NCBI GenBank assembly: GCA_017410325.1
Contig: JAFQRA010000010.1
Span: 80,183-144,182, forward strand
DNA from: Clostridia bacterium
GTDB lineage: Bacteria > Bacillota > Clostridia > Oscillospirales > Acutalibacteraceae
Reading direction: 5' to 3'
Length of the DNA stretch: 64,000 nt
In this document: piece by piece, positions 44,649 through 53,462 of the stretch
Numbering within the stretch: the stretch's first letter is position 1
How the letters are laid out: the number at the start of each line of letters is the position of its first letter
Notes under the pieces: model-generated
What the model was told of the DNA's origin: nothing
Database searches by the model: none
Seen by the model: only the letters and a program-made list of their open reading frames with translations
Program-made: the position numbers and the translations under genes

Positions 44649-45584
44649 TTATTCTTCAAATAAGTCTATCGGCTGAATTCCGCCGCAGTCTGTCAGATAC
44701 CCGTCATCTTCCGCATATTCGCCAAGGTGATATTTCTTGCGTATTTCCTCGGAGAAATAATCACCCGGCTCGGAATATCGAAATTCGGCTTTGTTCTTTT
44801 CCATAAAAGCTTCAAATTCTTCTGCAATACCCAGCAGATATTCATCAAGATAAGAAAGCGCCGTTTCTTTTATTTCTTCATCAATACCGTAATACGCCTG
44901 GGCGATTGAGCCTGCGATGGCAGCGATTGTGTCGCTGTCGCCGCCGATTGAAATTGCGTTTCTGATTGTGTCCTCAAACGACGTAGATTCAAAAAACGCT
45001 TCAAACGCCTGCGGCACGGACTTCTGACAGCTTACTTCAAACTCATACTCCTCACGGATTTCATCGAGCGTGAAATCAATGGTGTAGAACTTGCTGACAT
45101 ATTCCTTTATTTCGTCCATTGTGTGACCGGTTCTCGCAAGGTAAATCGCACCTGCAACGGACACAGCGCCTTTGATTCCCTCGGGGTGGTTGTGAGTAAC
45201 TTCTGCCGTTGCACGGGCAAGCTTTTCGCACTCTTCAAGTGAAGAAGCAAACCACGCAACGGGTGAAACTCTCATTGCAGAGCCGTTGCCGTAGCTGTTG
45301 TACGGCTCTATACAAGCATATTTCAGCCACATATAAAATCTTCCGCCGTAACCGCAGCCCATATACCTGCCGCCCACCTTGTGCATCACTTTGACAAGGT
45401 GATTTTTAAACTCTTCATAATCTGTGATTTCATCATAGTCTGCCAGAGCCTTTGCAACTGCAAGAGTCATAACGGAATCATCCGTAAAATCGCACTCCGG
45501 GCTGAACAGCTCAAACTCCTTTGATTTGTGGTCATCAAACTCAAACCTTGAACCTACAATATCGCCTATAATAGCACCCAACAT
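44649..45584 (-). CDS. ADP-ribosylglycohydrolase family protein
   Basis: A 311-residue DraG/ARH-type hydrolase: GAIIGDIVGSRFEF at the start, DFTDDSVMTLA (near 32-42) with the metal-binding Thr/Asp pair, and GGDSDTIAAIAG near 222-233 completing the dinuclear magnesium site. It would remove ADP-ribose from proteins or nucleic acids. It lies in a run of ADP-ribose-related genes (macrodomain gene upstream), which suggests reversal of a toxin or defence modification. Confidence 0.9.
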   Translation of the reverse strand: MLGAIIGDIVGSRFEFDDHKSKEFELFSPECDFTDDSVMTLAVAKALADYDEITDYEEFKNHLVKVMHKVGGRYMGCGYGGRFYMWLKYACIEPYNSYGNGSAMRVSPVAWFASSLEECEKLARATAEVTHNHPEGIKGAVSVAGAIYLARTGHTMDEIKEYVSKFYTIDFTLDEIREEYEFEVSCQKSVPQAFEAFFESTSFEDTIRNAISIGGDSDTIAAIAGSIAQAYYGIDEEIKETALSYLDEYLLGIAEEFEAFMEKNKAEFRYSEPGDYFSEEIRKKYHLGEYAEDDGYLTDCGGIQPIDLFEE

Positions 45585-45610
45585 ATTTCATTTCCTCCTT
45601 AAAAAATTAA

Positions 45611-45650
45611 TGTGGCTGTAAGGCTTTCTTAACCTTACAACCACATTATA
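45611..45650 (-). promoter_or_regulatory. Hairpin overlapping the -10 of the ADP-ribosylglycohydrolase gene
   Basis: A 13-base inverted repeat TGTGG(T/C)TGTAAGG with a nine-base loop spans the start of the leader. A TATAAT (45645-45650) overlaps its edge, and ATTAATTTTTT follows it. It may terminate the upstream HD-gene transcript, act as an operator, or fold in the 5' leader. Confidence 0.6.
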
Positions 45651-45692
45651 GCGATTAGTGTTATTCTATTGGTCGCTTGTCAGGAGACTTTT

Positions 45693-46253
45693 TTATTTGC
45701 TGAAAGTATTTTCCACCAAAGCACAATATTCCTGATATGCAGTATACTCTTCCAGCTCCGAAAGGCAATCGGCAATACTCTGATAATACCAACAATGCTC
45801 ATTTTTATCCTTCTGATTAAATCTGTTCCACAGTTCATCACCAAATGCTTTATAGTCACGGTTAATGGCACGTATATTGGAAAGTTTATCGCCGAGAGTA
45901 ATCATCTTTATTTCCTTTGATGCTGATTTCAGATGAATCAGCGTTTCTTTTTTGCGTATTTTCCACGTAGATTCAGCAGATAAATTTTCCCGTTTGTTTT
46001 CACTTTCTGCACCCACATACTCAGCCACCTTTTCACCAAACAGCTCTTTTACTTTTTCTATTGTTGTTTCGGTATCTTCAACAACATCGTGCAAAACAGC
46101 TGCAGCAAGAACGGAATCATCATCAGTCATTGTTGCCGCAACGGCAGCAGCCTCTAACGGATGCAGAATATACGGAATCTGTGTTCCTTTTCTGAACTGA
46201 CCGTCATGTGCCTCAACAGCATAAGCTATAGCCCGATTCAACAGTGTACCCAT
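45693..46253 (-). CDS. HD-domain hydrolase, RelA/SpoT-hydrolase-like
   Basis: A 186-residue protein resembling small (p)ppGpp hydrolases: His31 in YILHPLEAA, the HD pair His55-Asp56 in AAVLHDVVEDT, and ITLGDKLSNIRAI with the distal Asp. No synthetase domain. It could hydrolyse (p)ppGpp or a related nucleotide made in a stress or defence response. AGGAGG lies before the ATG; 30 bases separate it from the macrodomain gene upstream. Confidence 0.85.
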   Translation of the reverse strand: MGTLLNRAIAYAVEAHDGQFRKGTQIPYILHPLEAAAVAATMTDDDSVLAAAVLHDVVEDTETTIEKVKELFGEKVAEYVGAESENKRENLSAESTWKIRKKETLIHLKSASKEIKMITLGDKLSNIRAINRDYKAFGDELWNRFNQKDKNEHCWYYQSIADCLSELEEYTAYQEYCALVENTFSK

Positions 46254-46283
46254 ATAATAAACCTCCTGATTTAATATTCATAT

Positions 46284-47351
46284 TCAGCAGCCCAGCAGCA
46301 TCTGGTCAAACTCGAATAATGCTTCGTTTATTACAAAAACATCGTACTCGCCTTTCTGGATAAAGTAGCGGATGATTTTGTCGAAGGCAAAACTGCGGGA
46401 AAGTGTAAGACCTGCTGACGAGAGCAGATCCTGCGTTTCGTCAAGGCTGAGTTCAAGCGCAATAGCAAAGGCAACTGCGGTCTGTTTTGATGGCTTGTAG
46501 CTTTGCGGATTGCACTTGATTTTTGAGAAAGTCTTTTTATCAACGTTGGCTTTTTTGTAGCACTCAACGTCGGTCATACCCTTGCTGTCGATATAATCAA
46601 AGAGCTTATACGCAAAGGATTTGTCCATCGCCTTCATATATTCTTCGAGCGATTTACCGGCAATACTGCTGCACGGTGGTGGCACCGACGCACACGGCAT
46701 CATTTCCGCAACGTAACATTCGGAAAAATCTGCCGTTATTGTTTCATCCTCGCAAACATCGCGCCTGCGTGCTGAAGCACCCTTATTAAATCTCAGCGTA
46801 AAGCATGATCCAGCTTTTTTTCTTGCGGCATAACCGTCATCAATAAACTCGCTGATTTCATTGAAAAGCTCTTTGCTGAATTCGTATGAGCTGCGGTCAA
46901 AAACGCAGAGATATACCGTCAGCTCGTGCTCAAACAGAAAGTCGGTTATAACCTGAATTGCAAACCTCAACACCTTATCCTTCGGGTAACCGTAAGCGCC
47001 TGCGGAGATAAGCGGAAACGCAACGGATTCACAGCCGTTTTCAACTGCAAGCTTTAATGACTCAAGGTAGCAGGATTTTAAAATTATACTCTCACCTTCA
47101 AGACCGCCCTGCCATACTGGACCGGAAGTATGGATTATGTACTTTGCATCAAGATTATATGCTTTCGTTACCTTCGCTGTGCCGAGCCCGAGCGGAGCAA
47201 TGCGCTGACACTCTTTATCAAGTTCAGGTCCCGCAGCGGTGTGTACAGCATAGTCAACACCGCTGTACCCAATCATTTCTTCGTTGGTGGTGTTTACTAT
47301 GGCATCAACCTTCATTTTAGTTATATCCTGTCGGATAATCTGCAACGGCAT
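46284..47351 (-). CDS. Macrodomain protein with C-terminal helical domain
   Basis: A 355-residue fusion. Residues 1-170 form a macrodomain: VDAIVNTTNEEMIGYSGVDYAVHTAAG, YIIHTSGPVWQGG and the loop PLISAGAYGYPKD, which bind ADP-ribose. The C-terminal ~110 residues (SFAYKLFDYIDSKGMTDVECYKKANVDKK onward) look like a helix-turn-helix-type regulatory or binding domain found on several stress proteins. The start has GGGGTGATAAA upstream, just after the WYL regulator stop, so it is in the regulator operon. Confidence 0.87.
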   Translation of the reverse strand: MPLQIIRQDITKMKVDAIVNTTNEEMIGYSGVDYAVHTAAGPELDKECQRIAPLGLGTAKVTKAYNLDAKYIIHTSGPVWQGGLEGESIILKSCYLESLKLAVENGCESVAFPLISAGAYGYPKDKVLRFAIQVITDFLFEHELTVYLCVFDRSSYEFSKELFNEISEFIDDGYAARKKAGSCFTLRFNKGASARRRDVCEDETITADFSECYVAEMMPCASVPPPCSSIAGKSLEEYMKAMDKSFAYKLFDYIDSKGMTDVECYKKANVDKKTFSKIKCNPQSYKPSKQTAVAFAIALELSLDETQDLLSSAGLTLSRSFAFDKIIRYFIQKGEYDVFVINEALFEFDQMLLGC

Positions 47352-47366
47352 TTTATCACCCCGTTA

Positions 47367-48353
47367 TTATTTATACATTTGTGTAAGCCGTTTAAGTTGA
47401 TTTTTCATTTCGTCTTTGACGGATTCGGGCGAGAGAATTTCAGCCTCTGTGCCGAAGCCGAAAACCCAGGCAAGAAAATGCGTGCTCGGCACGACATCTA
47501 CATTTACTATAAAGTGTTCTTCACCGTCGGGAATGAGCATAGTGTCCTTGCCGAAGCGGTCAATCACAACGCCTGCGAGACGGTTGGCAAAGCGTAGTTT
47601 GACCTTGACATCTTCGCCGCCGAACATACCAAAAACAGTTTTGGTGTACGCCGACATATCGAAGCCTTCAAACGCCTTGCTGCCCTCTCTTGCTTCGTCA
47701 GTCACTTCAACGCCGTACATTTTGTCAACGCGGTAGTGCTTCATCTTCTGCGCTGCCGAATCCCATGCAAGCATATAATAGTTTTCATCGTCCCATATAA
47801 GTGCAAACGGACTGACATTATAAACCGCACCGTCATGGCGGAATTTGCGCTCCTTGCTGACGGTGTATTCAAAATATTTATACCTGATTTTTTTGTTCTG
47901 CGCTATCGCATCCGAAACAGCATCAACGGCATAGTATATGCTTTCGTTCATGCTCTTGACCCTGTTCTTGACGTAAACCTGCCTTTGCAGAAGCTGACCG
48001 TCATAGATACTTGCAAGATTTTCAATTTTCTTAATCAGCTTATAAGTTTTTTCTTCTGTAATGAATTTTGAAGACTGAACGCTGTCAACAAGAAGCTTGA
48101 GCTCGGGCAGTTCAAAATCACGCTCGCCGATATAATATCCGCCGTTTTTACCGCCGATGTGGTTTACATCAAGCCCGAATACCCTGAGCGACTCCATATC
48201 GTCATAAATGCTCTTACGCTCGGCAGAAATTCCGTTGCGGTTAAGTTCTTCCAGAATCTGATCCATTTTTACCGGATGATTCTCATCCGAATTATTCATC
48301 AGCAGTTTTGTGATGTATAACAGCTTCAGTTTCTGGTTTGCGGATTTTGCCAT
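47367..48353 (-). CDS. WYL-domain transcriptional regulator 2
   Basis: A 328-residue WYL regulator: N-terminal HTH (KLKLLYITKLLMNNSDENHPVKMDQILEELN), middle WYL domain with KKIRYKYFEYTV, NVSPFALIWDDENYYMLAWD and a C-terminal WCX-like part. It is the first gene of the macro-HD operon. Its own promoter carries the shared box (48,399-48,414) with GTAC half-sites, so autoregulation is likely. ATG at 48353 is preceded by GGGG. It is the best candidate to bind the boxes. Confidence 0.9.
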   Translation of the reverse strand: MAKSANQKLKLLYITKLLMNNSDENHPVKMDQILEELNRNGISAERKSIYDDMESLRVFGLDVNHIGGKNGGYYIGERDFELPELKLLVDSVQSSKFITEEKTYKLIKKIENLASIYDGQLLQRQVYVKNRVKSMNESIYYAVDAVSDAIAQNKKIRYKYFEYTVSKERKFRHDGAVYNVSPFALIWDDENYYMLAWDSAAQKMKHYRVDKMYGVEVTDEAREGSKAFEGFDMSAYTKTVFGMFGGEDVKVKLRFANRLAGVVIDRFGKDTMLIPDGEEHFIVNVDVVPSTHFLAWVFGFGTEAEILSPESVKDEMKNQLKRLTQMYK

Positions 48354-48381
48354 ACAGCGCACCCCTTTCTTGGTTACCGCT

Positions 48382-48414
48382 ATTATACATCATTATCTGT
48401 ACAATAACAAGTAC
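48382..48414 (-). promoter_or_regulatory. Shared box + -10: WYL regulator 2 operon
   Basis: GTAC-N8-GTAC (48399-48414), 11 bases, TATAAT (48382-48387) on the minus strand; lies 25 bases from the oppositely oriented sbcD box. Confidence 0.78.
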
Positions 48415-48439
48415 ATCAACCACAAAATTTTCCAATCAA

Positions 48440-48472
48440 GTCCGTTTTATTGTACACATATACTGATATAAT
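48440..48472 (+). promoter_or_regulatory. Shared box + -10: sbcDC
   Basis: GTCC-GTTTTATT-GTAC (48440-48455), 11 bases, TATAAT (48467-48472); no recognisable -35 hexamer. Confidence 0.8.
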
Positions 48473-48535
48473 TTTTGTTGTAATTAACAAACCGTTTTGC
48501 TAAAATATACCTATAAATCTACGGAGGCTCTGCTG

Positions 48536-49672
48536 ATGAAACTATTTCACTTATCCGACCTGCATATCGGCAAGAGAGTAAATGAATTCTCTATGCTTGA
48601 GGACCAGGAATATATACTCAAAAAAATTATCAATGTTATTGATGACGAAAAGCCCGATGCTGTGCTTATAGCAGGCGATGTTTACGACAAGTCCGTACCG
48701 TCTGCCGAAGCGGTACAGCTTTTTGACAGCTTTCTAACGGACCTTGCAAAGCGAAAGCTGCACACCTTCATTATCAGTGGCAACCACGATTCTGCCGAGC
48801 GGCTTGCTTTCGGCGGCAGACTTATGGAGCTGAGCGGCGTACATATGTCCCCGGTTTATTCCGGTGAAGTTTTGCCCGTAAGCCTTGAGGATGAAAACGG
48901 CAAGGTAAAATTTTATATGCTCCCGTTTATCAAGCCTGCCAATGTGCGCAGATTTTTTGAAGAAGAAGCGATTGAAAGCTACACAGACGCTGTGCGCATT
49001 GCAGTGGAGAATATGAATATCAACACAGCCGAGCGAAATGTTATCGTCACACACCAGTTTGTAACCGGCGCAGAAAGAAGCGAATCGGAAGAGGTTTCTG
49101 TCGGCGGCTCGGACAACGTTGACGCAATCGTTTTTGACGGGTTTGATTATGTTGCACTGGGTCATATTCACTCTCCGCAGAATATCGGCAGCGAAAGAAT
49201 CCGCTACTGCGGCACTCCGCTTAAATATTCATTCTCCGAAGTCAAGCATAATAAGAGCGTAACTGTTGTCAACCTCGGCAAGAAGGGTGAGCTTGAAATC
49301 CGCACCGTACCGCTTATCCCTAAGCACGATATGCGCGAAATCAAGGGCAAGTATGATGATATTGTATTAAAAGAAAACTATGAGGGCACCGACACAGACG
49401 ACTATATGCACATCACCCTCACAGACGAGGACGATATCCCCGACGCATTAGGCAAGCTGCGCTCCATTTACCCCAATCTTATGAAAATTGACTACGACAA
49501 CAAGCGCACGCGAAGCAGCTCAAGCCTTGATGTAACAGATAATATTGAGCAGAAATCTCCTCTGGAGCTTTTCTGCGAGCTTTACAAAAAACAGAACGGT
49601 CAGACAATGAGCGATGAACAGCTCACATTTTCAAAACAGCTTATCGAAAGCATATGGGAGGGCGAAAAATGA
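48536..49672 (+). CDS. sbcD: Exonuclease subunit SbcD (Mre11-like)
   Basis: A 378-residue calcineurin-type phosphoesterase: SDLHIGK (7-13), GDVYDK, SGNHDSAERL and GHIHSP with the dinuclear metal ligands. It is the nuclease of the SbcCD complex that opens hairpins and processes DNA ends. ATG at 48536 has ACGGAGG 8 bases upstream, so the 13-residue extension from 48497 is rejected. Stop and sbcC start overlap (ATGA). Confidence 0.95.
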   Translation: MKLFHLSDLHIGKRVNEFSMLEDQEYILKKIINVIDDEKPDAVLIAGDVYDKSVPSAEAVQLFDSFLTDLAKRKLHTFIISGNHDSAERLAFGGRLMELSGVHMSPVYSGEVLPVSLEDENGKVKFYMLPFIKPANVRRFFEEEAIESYTDAVRIAVENMNINTAERNVIVTHQFVTGAERSESEEVSVGGSDNVDAIVFDGFDYVALGHIHSPQNIGSERIRYCGTPLKYSFSEVKHNKSVTVVNLGKKGELEIRTVPLIPKHDMREIKGKYDDIVLKENYEGTDTDDYMHITLTDEDDIPDALGKLRSIYPNLMKIDYDNKRTRSSSSLDVTDNIEQKSPLELFCELYKKQNGQTMSDEQLTFSKQLIESIWEGEK

Positions 49673-52440
49673 GACCTTTAAAACTTAAAATGTCCGCTTT
49701 CGGTCCTTATGCAGGTGTGACCGAGGTCGATTTTGAAGCACTTGGCACAAACGGACTTTACCTTATCACAGGTGATACAGGTGCAGGCAAGACAACAATA
49801 TTTGACGCCATATCCTTTGCCCTCTACGGTGCGCCCAGCGGCGATGTACGCGAAAGCTCTATGCTTCGTTCAATGTATGCAGACCCGTCTACGCCTACCT
49901 TTGTTGAGCTGACTTTTATGTATGACGGCAGAATATACACCGTCAAGCGCAACCCTGACTATATGCGTGAATCAAAAACAAAAAGGGGCAGCGGCATAAC
50001 AAAACAGAGTGCAGAAGCAGAGCTTATTATGCCCGACGGTGCTCCAATCACAAAAATCAAAGAGGTCAACGCCGCCATAACAGATATTCTCGGAATTGAC
50101 CACAACCAGTTTTCACAAATAGCAATGATTGCTCAGGGTGAATTCAGAAAGCTGCTTACGGCTGAAACCAAAGACCGTGAGATAATTTTCCGCAAAATAT
50201 TCAAAACAACACCTTACCAGGATTTCCAGTTCAGAATAAACACAGATTACTCGGCAGTCAAGGCGGAATGCGACCGACTTAAAGACAGCGTAAAGCAGTA
50301 TATCAGCGGAATCAACTGTGATGAGGATGATGTGCTGGCTATTGATGTAGCAAAAGCCGTAAACGGTGAAATGCTCGTTGAGGATGTACTGCTGCTGATT
50401 GAAAAGCTGCTTGAGCAGGACAGACAGGCAGAGGAACAGAACAAAAAGCTGCTTGCCCAGACAGAAGCAAATCTTACAAGTGTAATCGCAACACTCACCA
50501 AGGGTCAGGAGCAGCTCAAAGCCCGCGACAACCTCAGCCAGGCTCTTGAAAACCGCAAGCCTATGCTTGAATACCTTGAAAAGGCAAAAGCTGTACTTGA
50601 AACAGAAAAGGCAAAAAAGCCCGAGCAGGAAAAGCTCACAAAACAGATTGCCGCACTTGAAGCAGAGCTGAAAAAATATGATGAGTATGATTCGGTTGTC
50701 CGCAAAGCAAAAACTCTTGATGCGAGCATCAAAAAAGACAACCTTACCCTTGAACAGACACAGGCTACAGCAGATAAGCTTACCAAATCGCTTGAAGCCC
50801 TTAAAGCCGAACAGAAGGCACTTGAAAACGCAGGCGCACGCAAAGAGAAGCTTCTGCGTGAAAAAGAACGGCTTGAGACCAATAAAGCCGAGCTTGAAAA
50901 GCTACTTGCAAATCTCACTCAGCTTGTCAGACTAAATGCACAGCACGCTAAAGAAAAGCAGGCTTATCTCATTGCATCACAAAACTCAGAAGCTGCACAG
51001 AACAACTACTCTGCAAAGAACAAAGCCTTTCTCGATGAGCAGGCAGGAATACTTGCAGAAAATCTGCAGCAGGATAAGCCCTGCCCCGTTTGCGGCTCGG
51101 TTACTCACCCACGCCCTGCTGTCAAATCCGAAAGCGCACCAACCGAGACAGAGGTAAACCGCGCAAAAGCTGAAGCCGATGCGGCACAGAAGCTTGCCGC
51201 AGATTCAAGCCTTCGTGCAGGTGAAACCAACGGCAAAATTGCAGCACTTGAAGAGACTTTGTACAAACAGGTTGAAGCCCTGCTCTACGAAGCTGAAATT
51301 GAAGGTGCAGGAGAGCTTACCCAAAAATATATTGAAGAAACCAAAGCAGAAACAGTTGCCGTTGAATCCGCCATAGCCAAAGAAGAAGCGAATGTCAGGC
51401 GAAAGGCTCAGCTTGACAGCGGTATTCCGTCCTACGAAGAAAAAGCGAAAGCTGCTGAAAAGAATATTGTCGGGCTCAAGGAAAAAATCGCATCCGATAC
51501 TGCTGCAAAAGCTGAAATCGAAAGCCAGAGCAAAGCCCTTGCTGAAAGCCTGAAGTTTGCAGATAAGACCACAGCAGTAGCACAGATAAATAAGCTTAAT
51601 GCTTCACTCGCAGCTATGAAAACTGCACTTGAAGCAGCAGAAAGAAATTTCAGCAAAGCCGAAAAGGATATAACCGAGCTTGACGGCAGAATCAATCAGC
51701 TCAAAGCACAGCTTGAAGAAGCAGAAGATATTGACATTGAGGGCTGTGAAGAAGAAAGAACAGAACTTATTGAAATAAAGAAACAGCTTACCGAAGCCCT
51801 GAAGCTCCTCGGCGTGCACACAAGCGCAAACTCCGCTGCATACAGCAACATCAGAACAAGGTCTGATGAGCTGGCAGTTGCCGAAAAGAAAAGCATATGG
51901 CTCAAGGCTCTTGCAGACACCGCAAACGGAAAGGTTTCAGGCAAGGCGCGTATAACACTTGAATCATATATACAGATGACTTATCTTGACCGCATTCTTG
52001 CCCGCGCAAACACTCGCTTTATGAAGATGTCGGGCGGTCAGTTCGAGCTGAGAAGAAGTGAAACAGCCGAAAACCACCAGAGCAAAAGCGGACTTGAACT
52101 TTCCGTAAAAGACCACTACAACGGCTCTGTCAGAAGCGTCAAATCCCTTTCGGGCGGTGAAAGCTTCAAGGCTTCGCTTTCACTTGCACTCGGTCTTGCC
52201 GACGAAATTCAGTGCAGCGCAGGCGGTATAAAGCTCGACACTATGTTTGTTGACGAGGGCTTCGGCTCGCTTGATTCGGAATCTCTCACCCAGGCATTCA
52301 ACGCCCTTGCCGAGCTTTCCGACGGCAACAGACTTGTCGGTATAATATCACACGTTGCCGAGCTTAAAGAAAAAATTGACAAGCAGATTATCATCACCAA
52401 AGATAAAACAGGCGGCAGTAGTATAAAATTTTCCGTTTAA
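49669..52440 (+). CDS. sbcC: Exonuclease subunit SbcC (Rad50-like)
   Basis: A 923-residue SMC-type ATPase. Walker A GDTGAGKTT (35-43), long coiled coils either side of the zinc hook CPVC (Cys472, Cys475), signature LSGGE (827-831) and Walker B FVDEGFGSLD (near 858-867). With SbcD it forms the end-processing nuclease. Here it is preceded by the shared box and not by a constitutive promoter, unusual for a housekeeping repair gene and consistent with the island regulon. Confidence 0.96.
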   Translation: MRPLKLKMSAFGPYAGVTEVDFEALGTNGLYLITGDTGAGKTTIFDAISFALYGAPSGDVRESSMLRSMYADPSTPTFVELTFMYDGRIYTVKRNPDYMRESKTKRGSGITKQSAEAELIMPDGAPITKIKEVNAAITDILGIDHNQFSQIAMIAQGEFRKLLTAETKDREIIFRKIFKTTPYQDFQFRINTDYSAVKAECDRLKDSVKQYISGINCDEDDVLAIDVAKAVNGEMLVEDVLLLIEKLLEQDRQAEEQNKKLLAQTEANLTSVIATLTKGQEQLKARDNLSQALENRKPMLEYLEKAKAVLETEKAKKPEQEKLTKQIAALEAELKKYDEYDSVVRKAKTLDASIKKDNLTLEQTQATADKLTKSLEALKAEQKALENAGARKEKLLREKERLETNKAELEKLLANLTQLVRLNAQHAKEKQAYLIASQNSEAAQNNYSAKNKAFLDEQAGILAENLQQDKPCPVCGSVTHPRPAVKSESAPTETEVNRAKAEADAAQKLAADSSLRAGETNGKIAALEETLYKQVEALLYEAEIEGAGELTQKYIEETKAETVAVESAIAKEEANVRRKAQLDSGIPSYEEKAKAAEKNIVGLKEKIASDTAAKAEIESQSKALAESLKFADKTTAVAQINKLNASLAAMKTALEAAERNFSKAEKDITELDGRINQLKAQLEEAEDIDIEGCEEERTELIEIKKQLTEALKLLGVHTSANSAAYSNIRTRSDELAVAEKKSIWLKALADTANGKVSGKARITLESYIQMTYLDRILARANTRFMKMSGGQFELRRSETAENHQSKSGLELSVKDHYNGSVRSVKSLSGGESFKASLSLALGLADEIQCSAGGIKLDTMFVDEGFGSLDSESLTQAFNALAELSDGNRLVGIISHVAELKEKIDKQIIITKDKTGGSSIKFSV

Positions 52441-52442
52441 GA

Positions 52443-52475
52443 GTCCTTTTTATTGGACACGACTTATGTCATAAT
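52443..52475 (+). promoter_or_regulatory. Shared box + -10: 52522 operon
   Basis: Perfect GTCC-TTTTTATT-GGAC (52443-52458), 11 bases, CATAAT (52470-52475); starts three bases after the sbcC stop. Confidence 0.8.
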
Positions 52476-52521
52476 GTAGTCAAGATAAAAACACGGCGAC
52501 AGCCAAAAAGGAGATTATATT

Positions 52522-53436
52522 ATGAACACAGAGAAAGAAATCATCGTACTTATGGGCAGCTCAGAGTATCACGAAAGACTCACCTTTAACAAGCCGGCAC
52601 CCGCCGAAACCGTTCTCGCCATCAATTTCTACTGTGACGAGCTCGTTAACCGTGCCGGCAACCCTGCCGAAGATGAAGACATCAAGGCAAGCGCTTACCT
52701 CATCGTTGACGGTGTCCGCACCGACCTTACCGACTCCCAGGCCTTCCTTGCATCCGCCGGAAAGCTTTCAGATGCAGAAGCCTTTGAGCTTGACGTTCGT
52801 CTTGATGCTCACTACCGTTCAGCTGTTTACAATGCACACCCCGAAGATGACGAAGAGGGTGACGGCACAGGAGAAATCGTAACGTTCTTCAGCGACGGTC
52901 TTCTTAACCATTTAAGCTCCCTTGAAAACGTTGACGGCTTTGAGTACAAGCATATTGCTTTTTACCCCAACAGCAGTGAGTTCGGCTATTTCAAAATCAA
53001 GGACAGCAAGCGTATCGATATTGACGGTATGGCAAACAAGGAATTCCCTCTTGCAATCAAGGATACAGCACCCTGGTACTCATATAATATGGGCTTGTCA
53101 TACAACCTTGACAGCATCACAGATGAGCAGGCTGAAAAGGTCCACGAAATCGTAAAAAGATACGTTCCCGAATCGGAAATAGAGTATTGCTCAGATTACT
53201 GGGAGGATGATAACTCAATCATTCTCGGCTGTATCCAGTGGACACCCGAAAACTTCACAAAGGTTGCAGAGTTCCTCGCTGAACTCAATGCCGCTGTTGA
53301 AAACCCTGCACTTGAAAGCTATATGCCCACAGCTGCCGCAACATCTTTTAACGCATGGTTTGATATGGAAAACTTCGGTATCATCTTCATGGACGAAACC
53401 GACGGTAAATTCTCTCTCCTCGGCACAGATTTCTGA
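52522..53436 (+). CDS. Acidic protein of unknown function, box-controlled
   Basis: A 304-residue soluble, strongly acidic protein with no recognised domain. Patterns visible are DDEEGDGTGEIVTFF near 110-124, a WEDDNSIILGCIQW segment, and several aromatic-Asp-Asn turns. AAGGAG precedes the ATG, and the gene sits directly behind a shared box. It is followed 26 bases later by the DUF2779 nuclease gene, so the two probably function together. DNA mimicry or a scaffold role is conceivable but not shown. Confidence 0.6.
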   Translation: MNTEKEIIVLMGSSEYHERLTFNKPAPAETVLAINFYCDELVNRAGNPAEDEDIKASAYLIVDGVRTDLTDSQAFLASAGKLSDAEAFELDVRLDAHYRSAVYNAHPEDDEEGDGTGEIVTFFSDGLLNHLSSLENVDGFEYKHIAFYPNSSEFGYFKIKDSKRIDIDGMANKEFPLAIKDTAPWYSYNMGLSYNLDSITDEQAEKVHEIVKRYVPESEIEYCSDYWEDDNSIILGCIQWTPENFTKVAEFLAELNAAVENPALESYMPTAAATSFNAWFDMENFGIIFMDETDGKFSLLGTDF

Positions 53437-53462
53437 TTAACAAAACACGGAGGTCAACACAA

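Noticed and set aside
50505-51944. Long antisense Ser/Ala-rich frames within sbcC
   Set aside because: Artefacts of Glu/Lys/Ala-rich coiled-coil codons read on the opposite strand.
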